From contig NZ_JAELUF010000028.1 of NCBI RefSeq assembly GCF_016429195.1, positions 1 through 34,144 on the forward strand: a DNA stretch of 34,144 nt. Direction: 5' to 3'. The translations under genes and the position numbers were made by a program. The first letter of the stretch is position 1, and every line of letters starts with the position of its first letter. Source of the DNA: Brevundimonas sp. ASV9. GTDB lineage: Bacteria > Pseudomonadota > Alphaproteobacteria > Caulobacterales > Caulobacteraceae. Positions 1-7,533 of the stretch are shown here, in pieces. Under the pieces are notes generated by a model, which saw only the letters and a program-made list of their open reading frames with translations, was not told the origin of the DNA and ran no database searches.

Positions 1-71
1 GGTCCTAGAGGTCTCGCCCCTAGAATCGCCGGTTCGCGTCAACCGATGGTTAACTTCGTTTCGAGGGCCTC

Positions 72-1457
72 ATGTCCGTCTCGCATCCCCTGCTGGTTTC
101 CGCCCAAGCCGGCGACGGCACCATCCCGATCCGCTTCGTTCAGGCGGGCGGCGTGCTGGAGGGCGCGACCCGCCGCTGGGGCGCCCTGCACGGGTTTGAA
201 GGCAAGCCGGGCCAGCTGTTGGTCGTACCGGACGCGGACGGCGAGATCGGCCAGGTGGTCGTGGGCGCGGGCGCGACCTTCGATCCGATGAGCGTGCGGG
301 GACTGTCGGCGCGGCTCCCGGGTGGCCTGTATCGGCTTGAGGTCGCCGCGCAGGACGCGGAACTGGCGACCCTGGCCTTCCTGCTGGGGGCCTATGTCTT
401 CGACCGCTATAAGGCCCGGCCGGACCGGACGCCCGTGCGGCTGGTCGCGCCGGACGGTGTGGACGTCGCCGAAATCTCGCGCATCACCGCCGCCTGCGCC
501 CTGGCGCGCGAAATGGTCGATACGCCCGCCGCCGACATGGGGCCGTTGCAGATCGAAACCATCGCCCGCGAGATCGCAGAGAGCGCCGGCGCCGAGATCA
601 CCGTCACGACCGGCGACGCCCTGCTGGAAGACAACTATCCGGCCGTCCACGCGGTGGGGCGCGCCGCCGCCCCGCACCGGGCGCCGCGCCTGATCGAGAT
701 CGGCTGGAAGCTGGACCGGACCGACCTGCCGCTGGTCGCCCTGGTCGGCAAGGGGGTGGTGTTCGACACCGGCGGTCTGGACCTGAAGCCCGCCGCCGGC
801 ATGCGCAACATGAAGAAGGATATGGGCGGCTCGGCCCATGCGCTGGCCTTGGGACGTCTGGTGATGCAGGCCGACCTGCCGGTGCGGTTGGTGGTCATCG
901 TCGCGGCCGTCGAGAACGCCGTGTCGGCCGACGCCTTCCGGCCCGGCGACATCCTGAACAGTCGCAAGGGTCTGACCATCGAGATCGGCAATACCGACGC
1001 CGAAGGCCGGCTGATCCTGGCCGACGCTCTGACACGGGCGGGCGAGCACCAACCCGACCTGACGCTGGACTTCGCCACCCTGACCGGCGCCGCGCGGATC
1101 GCGCTGGGGCCGGAGCTGCCGCCACTTTATACTGATGACGAAGCCCTGGCGGCCGGGCTGCTGGCCTCAGCGGGTCAGGTGCGCGATCCCCTGTGGCGAA
1201 TGCCGCTGTGGCCCGGCTATCGCGGCGCGCTGGACGCCGAGATCGCAGACCTGCGAAACGACCCGGCCGGGTGGGCCCAGGCCGGATCGGTGACGGCCGC
1301 CCTGTTCCTGCAGAAGTTCGCTCCGACCACGGGGGCTTGGGCGCACATGGACATCTTCGCCTGGAACCCCCGCGCCCGCCCCGGCTATCCGGAAGGCGGC
1401 GAGGCCCAGGCGCTGAGAGCCTGCTACGCCATGCTGAAGGCGCGCTACGCGACGTAG
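72..1457 (+). CDS. Leucyl aminopeptidase family protein (peptidase M17)
   Basis: This is a cytosolic two-metal aminopeptidase that removes N-terminal residues from peptides. The protein has 461 residues and no signal peptide. The M17 metal and catalytic residues are all visible: Lys227 and Asp232 in GKGVVFDTGG, Lys239 in LDLKP, Asp250 in KKDMGG, and Asp309, Glu311 and Arg313 in NTDAEGR. These match the PepA set of metal ligands and catalytic Lys/Arg. The N-terminal third is shorter and more divergent than in E. coli PepA. The ATG at 72 was chosen because GAGGG lies 5 nt upstream. An ATG at 46 is in another frame. The next rightward gene encodes an NlpC/P60 hydrolase, so both may act in peptide or muropeptide turnover (inference). 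Its TAG stop directly abuts the stop of the leftward gene that follows. Confidence 0.95.
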   Translation: MSVSHPLLVSAQAGDGTIPIRFVQAGGVLEGATRRWGALHGFEGKPGQLLVVPDADGEIGQVVVGAGATFDPMSVRGLSARLPGGLYRLEVAAQDAELATLAFLLGAYVFDRYKARPDRTPVRLVAPDGVDVAEISRITAACALAREMVDTPAADMGPLQIETIAREIAESAGAEITVTTGDALLEDNYPAVHAVGRAAAPHRAPRLIEIGWKLDRTDLPLVALVGKGVVFDTGGLDLKPAAGMRNMKKDMGGSAHALALGRLVMQADLPVRLVVIVAAVENAVSADAFRPGDILNSRKGLTIEIGNTDAEGRLILADALTRAGEHQPDLTLDFATLTGAARIALGPELPPLYTDDEALAAGLLASAGQVRDPLWRMPLWPGYRGALDAEIADLRNDPAGWAQAGSVTAALFLQKFAPTTGAWAHMDIFAWNPRARPGYPEGGEAQALRACYAMLKARYAT

Positions 1458-1931
1458 TTAAGCGAAGGCGTAGGCGGGCTCGGGTTCAGGATCGCCCGAC
1501 GGAGATCGCGGCAGTCGAGGCCTACTGACGCGTCGGCCCCGCGACCGCGCGCCTTTGATCCGGGCGATCAGTCTCCGAGCGAGGCCCTGCATCAGGTCGC
1601 GGCGCCGGATCAGGCCTCGCCAGCCGGCGACCGCGCGTAAGCTGACCGCCAGAACGACGATGTCGAAGAGGACGGTCACGTCGAACATTAGAACCCAGGC
1701 CACCATGTCCGGGGCGGCCATCGAGAACAGGCGGACGCCTTCCGTCTCGAACAGCATGACGGCCGTGACGCCCATTAGAGCGACGAGGCCCAATCCCAAT
1801 GTTCGGCCGCGTGACAGGCCCGCCAGGAATCGCGCAGGCGTCTCGACCAGCCATTTTCTGAGGGCCGTGCCGACGACGCCTTCGTCAGCGAGCGTCAGGC
1901 CAAGAATGATCAGAACGCTCAGCAGCAGCAT
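1458..1931 (-). CDS. Small hypothetical membrane protein with basic C-terminal tail
   Basis: I do not recognise this protein family. The ORF could open further upstream at 1991. The ATG at 1931 is preferred because GAGG lies 5 nt before it and the product then begins directly with a hydrophobic segment (MLLLSVLIILG). That gives 157 residues. Three hydrophobic stretches at about residues 1-15, 44-62 and 78-98 suggest an inner-membrane protein. They are followed by a cytoplasmic-looking tail very rich in arginine (about 105-145) and a Pro/Glu-rich end. The gene lies antisense between two rightward hydrolase genes, and its stop codon touches the aminopeptidase stop with no spacer. Function unknown. 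Confidence 0.6.
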   Translation of the reverse strand: MLLLSVLIILGLTLADEGVVGTALRKWLVETPARFLAGLSRGRTLGLGLVALMGVTAVMLFETEGVRLFSMAAPDMVAWVLMFDVTVLFDIVVLAVSLRAVAGWRGLIRRRDLMQGLARRLIARIKGARSRGRRVSRPRLPRSPSGDPEPEPAYAFA

Positions 1932-2110
1932 AGGGACCTCCCGGCGCGACGCCGCCTCAAGCCGAAATGGGTGCCCAAGGTGACGCTTCAAGACAGCGTC
2001 GCGCCATCAAGAACGCGGTTCTGTTGATTTTCTTTCGCAAAAGCGTCTCGCGTTAACGGCCCCTAAGCCATCGGGGGATAAGGCTGTGGGTTCAGCAATG
2101 CGAGTTCACG

Positions 2111-2893
2111 TTGACCGACGTCCTCGACCTTCTTCCGCCCGGCGATCGACTCGTTCGCCCTGAACTCGCCGAACAGGCGTTGGAAGGGCTGGTGCGCGCA
2201 GACGCCTATCGGGCGACCGAGGCCATGCATTGTCGTGTCGCCGTGGCCGACATCCTGTCGGACGACGACGGTCGGATCGACCAGCTGCTGCATGGCGAGA
2301 TCTTCGACGTCCTTGATCGTTCGAACGGACGAGCCTGGGGCCGGGCGCGCCGCGACGGCGTCGTCGGCTGGGTCGTATTGGACAGTCTGTCGGCCGGCGC
2401 GCCGTTGGCGACGCACTGGATCGCCGCCGTGGATGCGGCCCTGCCGCTGAACGCTCTGGTGGTCGAGACGACGGATGTGGCCGAGGCTGATCTGAAGCCG
2501 ATCGGCGCGTTCGAGACGGATCTGGTCGCGGTGGCCGAGCGGCTGCTCGGCCGTCCGCATGAGTTGGGCGCGCGGTCTTCGATCTCCACCGACTGTTCCG
2601 GCCTGGTGCAGCAGGCCCTTCTGGCATGCGGCCTGCCCGGTCCCCGCCGGTCGGACGCGCAGGCCCACATGGGTCGAGCGGTGTTTTCGTCGGACCTTAA
2701 GCGCGGCGATATCGTCGTCTGGCTGGCGCCGAACGACGACCAGGACTGGACCGGCCATTCGGCGCTGATGCTGGATGGCGAACGCATCATTCACGCGACA
2801 GGCGGCAAGGGCGTGGTGATCGAGCCTTTGGCTGAGGTCGAGGCGCGTCTGGTCGCCGAGGGTTTCGCAACCGCCGTCTTCCGCCGACTTTAG
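2111..2893 (+). CDS. NlpC/P60 family cysteine hydrolase with N-terminal SH3-like region
   Basis: This is a 260-residue protein of the NlpC/P60 (C40) family, whose members cleave D-gamma-glutamyl-diaminopimelate bonds in muropeptides. The catalytic Cys162 lies in TDCSGLVQQ, His216 in GHSALMLDG, and the third polar residue is probably His228 in IIHATGG. Residues about 40-95 look like a bacterial SH3 domain, the usual arrangement in cell-wall recycling enzymes. There is no signal peptide, so a cytoplasmic role in recycling is more likely than wall cleavage in the periplasm. The start is a TTG at 2111 giving MTDVLDLLPP. I see only a weak ribosome binding site, so this start is less certain. The last four bases overlap the end of the convergent mmcB gene. 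Confidence 0.9.
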   Translation: MTDVLDLLPPGDRLVRPELAEQALEGLVRADAYRATEAMHCRVAVADILSDDDGRIDQLLHGEIFDVLDRSNGRAWGRARRDGVVGWVVLDSLSAGAPLATHWIAAVDAALPLNALVVETTDVAEADLKPIGAFETDLVAVAERLLGRPHELGARSSISTDCSGLVQQALLACGLPGPRRSDAQAHMGRAVFSSDLKRGDIVVWLAPNDDQDWTGHSALMLDGERIIHATGGKGVVIEPLAEVEARLVAEGFATAVFRRL

Positions 2894-3333
2894 TCCCGCA
2901 AAGTCCGCATCGCGCCCAACCGGGCGAAGGCCAGCGTCAGCGCCTTGCGGCGGGCGGGCGCCAAGCCGATCACCGGCGCGTCTCGCACGACCGCCCCGCC
3001 GAAACCGTCTGCGACGATCAGGCCCGGTTCGTCGGGCAGGATGTCCTGCGGAAACTCGGGCGCGACGGCGAAGAAGAAGGCGTCGCAGAACGGTCCGTAT
3101 TCGTGCCATTTGCGATCGACGCGATAGTCCTCGACGCCCGATTTCACCTCGCAGATGACGATGTCGCCCTGGCGCCCGATCGCCATGACATCGGCGCGGC
3201 GACCGTTGGGCAGGCAGACTTCCAGAAGCGGCGCATACCCCATGTCCATCATCAGCCGCGCCGCACCGCGCGTGACCGAAAGGGTGGTCTCGGGACGGCT
3301 GAAGACGAGTTCGAGATGGGCGACGGCGGACAT
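2890..3333 (-). CDS. mmcB: MmcB family DNA repair protein (PD-(D/E)XK nuclease fold)
   Basis: This 147-residue protein matches the alphaproteobacterial MmcB family (formerly DUF1052). In Caulobacter that family is SOS-regulated and contributes to mitomycin C resistance. The nuclease-like core is visible as Asp48 in GRRADVMAIG followed by Glu61 and Lys63 in ICEVKSG, which is the D...ExK pattern of PD-(D/E)XK enzymes. The conserved block YRVDRKWHEYGPFCDAFFF follows. The ATG at 3333 is the first Met. A LexA box and a plausible promoter lie immediately upstream, in the 45-nt gap after the lipocalin gene. The gene can therefore be transcribed on its own, although it is co-directional with three genes upstream. 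Its stop codon overlaps the stop of the convergent NlpC/P60 gene. Confidence 0.92.
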   Translation of the reverse strand: MSAVAHLELVFSRPETTLSVTRGAARLMMDMGYAPLLEVCLPNGRRADVMAIGRQGDIVICEVKSGVEDYRVDRKWHEYGPFCDAFFFAVAPEFPQDILPDEPGLIVADGFGGAVVRDAPVIGLAPARRKALTLAFARLGAMRTLRD

Positions 3334-3341
3334 GCCGACAG

Positions 3342-3370
3342 TTTATGTTCCGCCTACGTTCCTATCGCAA
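3342..3370 (-). promoter_or_regulatory. Probable SOS promoter of mmcB with embedded LexA box
   Basis: The + strand reads GTTC CGCCTAC GTTC at 3347-3361. This is an exact match to the alphaproteobacterial LexA operator GTTC-N7-GTTC. On the mmcB strand, a possible -35 TTGCGA (3370-3365) and -10 CATAAA (3347-3342) are separated by 17 nt, and the box fills that spacer. The -10 ends 8 nt before the mmcB ATG, so the leader would be very short or the start site lies close to the ATG. The box matches exactly; the promoter hexamers are imperfect. Confidence 0.75.
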
Positions 3371-3378
3371 GCGGCGCC

Positions 3379-3903
3379 TTAGAGGCCGGTGTGGACCAGG
3401 CGGCCGGTGCTGAAGCCCAGGGCGCGGACGCGGCTCAGAATGCGGTCGCGTTCGGCCTGCGGCGCATTCTGGTTCCGGTGCCAGATCCACCAGTTCGACT
3501 TGTCCGGCAGCCCCATGATGGCCCAGCTGTAGTCCGGGGCATGGTCGTAGACCCAGTAGTTCTGGCCCGCGAGCCCGCCGAAGCTGAGCAGGCCGGTCAG
3601 GCTGAACCGGAACTTGGCATTGGTCGTGGTGTCGGTGACGCGGGCGTTGGCGCGCAGCGTCTCGACCTTGCCGTCGGCGCGCCGGACGCAGGTGACGGTG
3701 ATGGCGTAGCGGTCGGCGGAGCCCTGCGGCGTGAAGTCGATCTGCGCCCGGCTGCAGTCCTTCTGGACGTTATTGTGATTGCGCTCGATCTCGAACCACC
3801 GGCCGTCGAAGCGGTTCAGATCGACGTTCGACGCCTGGGCGAAGGCCAATGACGGCAGGGCGACGACGGCGGCGACGGCGACGATCAGGCTGGCGCGAAA
3901 CAT
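3379..3903 (-). CDS. Secreted lipocalin family protein (Blc-like)
   Basis: This 174-residue protein has a clear signal peptide (cleavage after AFA, about residue 22) and a bacterial lipocalin barrel. It carries the first lipocalin motif as GRWFEIERNHN (GxW) and the later block NYWVYDHAPDYSWAIMG...WWIWHR, which corresponds to the YxWIL.R signature of Blc proteins. E. coli Blc is an outer-membrane lipoprotein. This one has no lipobox cysteine, so it is probably soluble in the periplasm. Lipocalins of this group bind fatty acids or lysophospholipids; the ligand here is unknown. It sits 57 nt after the GNAT gene and 45 nt before mmcB, all leftward. Confidence 0.9.
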   Translation of the reverse strand: MFRASLIVAVAAVVALPSLAFAQASNVDLNRFDGRWFEIERNHNNVQKDCSRAQIDFTPQGSADRYAITVTCVRRADGKVETLRANARVTDTTTNAKFRFSLTGLLSFGGLAGQNYWVYDHAPDYSWAIMGLPDKSNWWIWHRNQNAPQAERDRILSRVRALGFSTGRLVHTGL

Positions 3904-3960
3904 GGGCGTATCCTCGTTCGGTTTGGAAGGGATACGACGCGACGACGCGTTCGGTTGTGA

Positions 3961-4545
3961 TCAGCGCTTCAGGCGCGTCCGATTGATCGCCCATTCGTCG
4001 CGCGTCTGGCCCCACAGATCGATGGCGATGTCCTGGAGCGGTTGGGGCAGGACACCCGGCCCGCGATTGCGCGAACCCAACCATGTCGCGACCGCCGCGG
4101 AGGGCAGGTTCTCGGGCGCGATGCAGTGGATCACGTCGTCCCACCCCAGCACGTCGAAGGCGTAGTCCATCGTGGCTGCGGCCGCTTCGACCGCATAACC
4201 CTTGCCGGTGGCGTCGCGATGCAGGCTCCAGCCCACCTCGCGGCCGGGCCAGCCGTAGGGGTGCAGCGGCCCGATGCGGCCGATCCACTGGCCCGTCTTC
4301 TTTTCCAGGATGGAGAACATGCCTTCGCCTGTCAGGGCCCACATGCCCGCGACGGTGCAGATCAGGCGCCAGACCTGGGGTGCGGGCTGGACCCCGCCGA
4401 TGAAGCGGGCGGTTTCGGGATCGGCCATGAACTCAGTCCAGCGAGGAAAGTCCTCAACCGCCGGCGGACGCAGGATCAGTCGTTCCGTCTCCAGCGTCGG
4501 CCCCAAGGTCACATGGGGCGGAACGGCGTATGCGGCAGCGGTCAC
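3961..4545 (-). CDS. GNAT family N-acetyltransferase (RimJ/RimL-like)
   Basis: This 194-residue protein has the GNAT fold of the RimJ/RimL subgroup: TERLILRPPAVEDF near the N-terminus, a central GRIGPLHPYGWPGREVGWSL strand region, and the acetyl-CoA binding loop RDATGKGYAVEA (the R/QxxGxG/A motif). The substrate cannot be told from sequence. The start is a GTG at 4545. It overlaps the TGA stop of the upstream thpR gene as GTGA, so the two are probably translationally coupled. Confidence 0.88.
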   Translation of the reverse strand: MTAAAYAVPPHVTLGPTLETERLILRPPAVEDFPRWTEFMADPETARFIGGVQPAPQVWRLICTVAGMWALTGEGMFSILEKKTGQWIGRIGPLHPYGWPGREVGWSLHRDATGKGYAVEAAAATMDYAFDVLGWDDVIHCIAPENLPSAAVATWLGSRNRGPGVLPQPLQDIAIDLWGQTRDEWAINRTRLKR

Positions 4546-5081
4546 AGTAGATACTCCCGCCCCAGTTCGTAATGGCTGCCGCTGTCGGTCAGGACGCTGG
4601 AATACAGGCCGAAGCGGTCGATGCGGATCGGCGGCGAATGCAGCAGATTGTGCCCCGACACCCAGGCGCCGAGCCGGTCGGGATTGGTCTGGGTCTTCAG
4701 ATAGGCCAGGGTCACATGAGGTTTGTAGGCGCGCGCCTCCATGCCGATCCCGGCGCGTTCTCCCGCGGCCTTGCAGCGCCCGGCGAGAACCGACAGGCGC
4801 TCATTGGGCGTCTCGACCCCGGCCCACAGCGTATGGCTGCGGTGGTCGTCGCCAAAACAGCCCACACCCTTCAGCGCGATCTCGAACGGACCGCCCGTCA
4901 CGCGCGTCAGTTCCGACGCCAGGTCGTCGGCGCGGCGTTCGTCGATCTCGCCATAGAAGGCGAGCGTGACGTGCAGGGCATCAAGCGGCCGCCACCGCGC
5001 GCCGGGCAGGCCCGATTGCCGGCGTTTCAGCGTCTCTGCGACGTCGGGCGGCAGGGTCAGGGCGGTGAACAGACGAAGCAT
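4542..5081 (-). CDS. thpR: RNA 2',3'-cyclic phosphodiesterase (ThpR/LigT, 2H family)
   Basis: This is a 179-residue 2H phosphoesterase. The two HxTx motifs are His37-Val-Thr39-Leu and His122-Val-Thr124-Leu, at the usual spacing for the family. Members hydrolyse RNA 2',3'-cyclic phosphates to 2'-phosphates and were first described as 2'-5' RNA ligases. The open frame extends back to 5228, but the extra 49 residues are not family-like. The ATG at 5081 (MLRLFTALTLPP) gives the canonical N-terminus. It is the first gene of a leftward group and overlaps the GNAT start by GTGA. A divergent Bax-inhibitor gene starts 130 nt away. Confidence 0.92.
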   Translation of the reverse strand: MLRLFTALTLPPDVAETLKRRQSGLPGARWRPLDALHVTLAFYGEIDERRADDLASELTRVTGGPFEIALKGVGCFGDDHRSHTLWAGVETPNERLSVLAGRCKAAGERAGIGMEARAYKPHVTLAYLKTQTNPDRLGAWVSGHNLLHSPPIRIDRFGLYSSVLTDSGSHYELGREYLL

Positions 5082-5129
5082 GCGACCGAAAGTAGCGGCC
5101 GGAACACAAGCCTCCAAGTCCGGTTTTCC

Positions 5130-5158
5130 TTGCAGCGCGGGCCTCGGCTCACGATATT
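5130..5158 (+). promoter_or_regulatory. Candidate sigma-70 type promoter for the Bax-inhibitor-1 gene
   Basis: TTGCAG at 5130-5135 and GATATT at 5153-5158 are separated by 17 nt, about 50 nt before the ATG at 5212. The -35 hexamer is the same as the one proposed for the tRNA-Gly promoter in this window. The match is by eye and the -10 is imperfect. Confidence 0.4.
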
Positions 5159-5211
5159 CAAAGCCTGTGACCGGAGAAGCCTCTCCGGCCAATCGGAGAA
5201 AGTTCGTCGCC

Positions 5212-5961
5212 ATGAGCGATTTCAACAACGGTTACGCCCGTCCTCTGCCGCAGACGGCCGACATGTCGGTCGACGCCGGCCTGCGCAGCTTCATGCTGGG
5301 CGTCTACAACAAGCTGGCCCTGGGCCTCGTGGTCGCCGGCGCCCTGGCCTATGTCACCGGCAATGTGCCGGCGGTGCAGCAACTGCTGTTCGTCCAGACG
5401 GCGGACGGCCGGATCGGCCTGACCATCCTGGGCATGATCGTGCAGTTTTCGCCGCTGGTGATGCTGTTCGGCTCGATGTTCTTCATGAAGAACCCGACGG
5501 CCAAGGGCGTGAACATGCTCTACTGGGCCGTGGTCGCCACGATCGGCGCGGGCCTCGGCATCCTGTTCCTGCGCTACACGGGCGGTTCGCTGGCCACCAC
5601 CTTCCTGGTCACGGCGGCGGCGTTCGGCGGTCTGAGCCTGGTGGGCTATACGACCAAGAAGGACCTGACCGGCATGGGCACCTTTTTGATCATGGGCGTG
5701 ATCGGCCTGATCATCGCCTCGATCGTGAACATGTTCCTGCAGTCCGGGACCTTCTACCTGATCATCTCGGGCCTGGGCGTGCTGATCTTCTCGGGTCTGA
5801 TCGCCTACGACACCCAGCGTTTGAAGATGACTTACTACGCGTTGGGCGGCGACCAGAACGCGATGGGCGTGGCGACCGGCTTCGGCGCTCTGAGCCTGTT
5901 CATCAACTTCGTGAACCTGTTCCAATTCCTGCTGGCCTTCATGGGCGGCAACCGGAACTAA
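5212..5961 (+). CDS. Bax inhibitor-1/YccA family inner-membrane protein
   Basis: This 249-residue integral membrane protein has about seven hydrophobic segments from residue 35 to the C-terminus. It shows Bax-inhibitor-1 (UPF0005) family features, such as the FINFVNLFQFLLAFMGGNRN end and the acidic pair in IAYDTQRLK near the last helices. Bacterial members are linked to pH-sensitive calcium leak or to modulating FtsH (YccA). Which applies here cannot be said. The frame is open from 4966, but the ATG at 5212 (MSDFNNGYARPLPQ) gives the usual short hydrophilic N-terminus. A strong terminator follows, so it is probably monocistronic. Confidence 0.93.
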   Translation: MSDFNNGYARPLPQTADMSVDAGLRSFMLGVYNKLALGLVVAGALAYVTGNVPAVQQLLFVQTADGRIGLTILGMIVQFSPLVMLFGSMFFMKNPTAKGVNMLYWAVVATIGAGLGILFLRYTGGSLATTFLVTAAAFGGLSLVGYTTKKDLTGMGTFLIMGVIGLIIASIVNMFLQSGTFYLIISGLGVLIFSGLIAYDTQRLKMTYYALGGDQNAMGVATGFGALSLFINFVNLFQFLLAFMGGNRN

Positions 5962-5984
5962 GGCCTGTCGAAAGACGGATACGG

Positions 5985-6015
5985 AAAGGGCCCCTTCGCG
6001 GGGCCCTTTCTTTTT
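5985..6015 (+). terminator. Rho-independent terminator after the Bax-inhibitor-1 gene
   Basis: A 10-bp stem (AAAGGGCCCC at 5985-5994 pairing with GGGGCCCTTT at 6000-6009) with a TTCGC loop is followed by C and five T residues to 6015. It lies 24 nt after the stop codon. Confidence 0.92.
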
Positions 6016-6075
6016 CAGTGATGGTATGGATACGTCAGGGTTGTGCGGATTAATCGCCCTGAACTGAAGCGCTTT

Positions 6076-6876
6076 ATGAACCGTCGAATTTTATCGCTCT
6101 TTCTTGCCCTGTGTGCGGTGGGCGGCCCGGTCATGGCGCAGGAGCGCCCCGCACTCGTCCAGACATTTTCAATTGCCGAAACAGGGCGGTTGGGTCAGGC
6201 GATCTGGCGTCAGGACGGCGCGGTCGCACGCGCCACTGATGCGCTGCTGGCGCAATCTGGCGGTAAGGCGCCCGAAGGGTTGATCGGCTGGATCGTGACG
6301 CCGGAGGGTGACGCCCAGCGGGTTCGTTTCCTGGCTGGCGAACCCGATACGCCGCGTGCGTTCAAGGACGTCGTCGTGGATGCGCAGTTCAAGGCCGGTG
6401 TGGTCATCGACGCTGAAAATCCCGAACTGACGCCCGAGGAGTTGGCCCAGTTCGCGGCGCGCAACTCTGCGGCCCAAGCCATCGGTCCGCTACGATGCGC
6501 CGCGCGGTATAATGCCGTGGTGCTGAAAGACACGGATGGCGAGGGCTGGCTGGTCTGGCTCCTTGCTTCTACGACACAGGCGAATATCGTGCCGATGGGC
6601 GGCCACTATCGCTTCCATGTGAGCGCGGACGGCAAGACCGTGGAGAAGCGCGAGCAGCTATCCGGCGGTTGCCTGGATATGGATCGACGGCAAGCCCAAC
6701 AAGGGGGCCAAACCGTGGGTCTGGTCACCAATATCGTCGTCGCGCCGCAACCGCTGGAGGTGCACGTTTTTCTGTCACTGCTCAATCGACTGCCGATCTA
6801 CGCGATGGCGGGCGACAAGCTGTGGGCAGTCGAAGGCGCGCGCATCCGTGACGCAACGCCACCCGCCAGCCGATGA
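6076..6876 (+). CDS. Hypothetical secreted protein
   Basis: I do not recognise a domain. The frame opens at 6043, but the ATG at 6076 starts a clean signal peptide (MNRRILSLFLALCAVGGPVMA, cleavage before QERP), giving 266 residues. The mature part is soluble-looking, with no further membrane segments. It has two cysteines, in LRCAARYN and SGGCLDM, that could form a disulfide in the periplasm. Features include TPEELAQFAARN in the middle and alternating beta-like stretches (GHYRFHVSADGKTVEKRE, TVGLVTNIVVA) in the second half. It begins 60 nt after the terminator of the previous gene. Its stop lies 1 nt from the stop of the convergent DUF2794 gene. Confidence 0.8.
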   Translation: MNRRILSLFLALCAVGGPVMAQERPALVQTFSIAETGRLGQAIWRQDGAVARATDALLAQSGGKAPEGLIGWIVTPEGDAQRVRFLAGEPDTPRAFKDVVVDAQFKAGVVIDAENPELTPEELAQFAARNSAAQAIGPLRCAARYNAVVLKDTDGEGWLVWLLASTTQANIVPMGGHYRFHVSADGKTVEKREQLSGGCLDMDRRQAQQGGQTVGLVTNIVVAPQPLEVHVFLSLLNRLPIYAMAGDKLWAVEGARIRDATPPASR

Positions 6877-6877
6877 T

Positions 6878-7213
6878 CTACTCGACCACCTGAAACTTGC
6901 GGCCGTCGAAGACGCGTAGCACCTGGGCCAGGTCGCGGCCGCGTTTCAGGATCTGGCCGCCCTCGCCGATGACGGCCCACTGGCCCTGGCGGGTCTGGAG
7001 GGCGGGGCGCTTTTCGATGCGGTAGAGCGGGGCGTCGCCGCTGCGGCGAAAGACGGCGAACTCGGCGAAGTCCTTGTGCCCGACCATGGCGTAGTCGCGC
7101 CATTCGCCCTGCGCGACCATGCGTCCATAGACCCTGAGGATCGGGTCCAGTTCGCGACGGTCGAAGAAGACGGGGCCGGGCGCCGGCGTCGTGTCGTGAG
7201 GGTTCAGGCTCAT
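6878..7213 (-). CDS. DUF2794 domain-containing protein
   Basis: This 111-residue protein matches DUF2794, a family found widely in alphaproteobacteria with no assigned function. The diagnostic run VFFDRRELDPILRVYGRMV, then GEWRDYAM, FAVFRRSGDAPLYRIEKRP and GGQILKRGRDLAQVLRVFD covers almost the whole protein. There is no signal peptide or membrane segment. The ATG at 7213 (MSLNPHDTTPAPG) fits the usual N-terminus. The 320-nt region upstream separates it from the htrA gene on the same strand. Confidence 0.9.
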   Translation of the reverse strand: MSLNPHDTTPAPGPVFFDRRELDPILRVYGRMVAQGEWRDYAMVGHKDFAEFAVFRRSGDAPLYRIEKRPALQTRQGQWAVIGEGGQILKRGRDLAQVLRVFDGRKFQVVE

Positions 7214-7533
7214 GGGTTCAACTTAGGCCGCTGGAGGCGCGACGCCAGAGGCGGCCAGGAAATCGACGCAGACACGAAATGGCCCCGTTTCGGTCCTTCG
7301 CCCGCCCGTATGCGCAACGAAGTATCGATCATCGGCTCGTCGGAGTTCGGAAGCGTCCCGGATCCTGAACAGCCCCCCCAGCCCCCCTGGATGTTTCCAG
7401 TTTACGGGCTCCGGCGGCCGATGCTTCCTCCAAGCGAGCGCCCGCCCTGCCTTTCCCCTCCCCCTCCCTGGCAAGGCGGGCGTTTCGCTGTCTGGAGCCC
7501 GCCAGACAGCGCCACGTCGGCGTCTGACCCCGC
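7214..7533. other. Intergenic region between DUF2794 and htrA
   Basis: This is a 320-nt gap between two leftward genes. It should hold the DUF2794 promoter, but I could not pick convincing hexamers. It contains C-runs at 7373-7387, a pyrimidine-rich run at 7454-7470 and a perfect inverted repeat near the htrA end. An 83-codon frame on the minus strand (7223-7474) has no family-like features and I do not call it. Confidence 0.6.
7488..7513 (-). terminator. Perfect inverted repeat downstream of htrA
   Basis: CGCTGTCTGG (7488-7497) and CCAGACAGCG (7504-7513) form a 10-bp perfect stem with a 6-nt loop, 20 nt after the htrA stop on the minus strand. No T-tract follows on that strand, so it may be a 3'-end stabiliser or an imperfect terminator rather than a classical one. 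Confidence 0.5.

Noticed and set aside
7223..7474. 83-codon minus-strand frame between htrA and DUF2794
   Set aside because: Composition follows C-rich runs. No recognisable start signal or motif.
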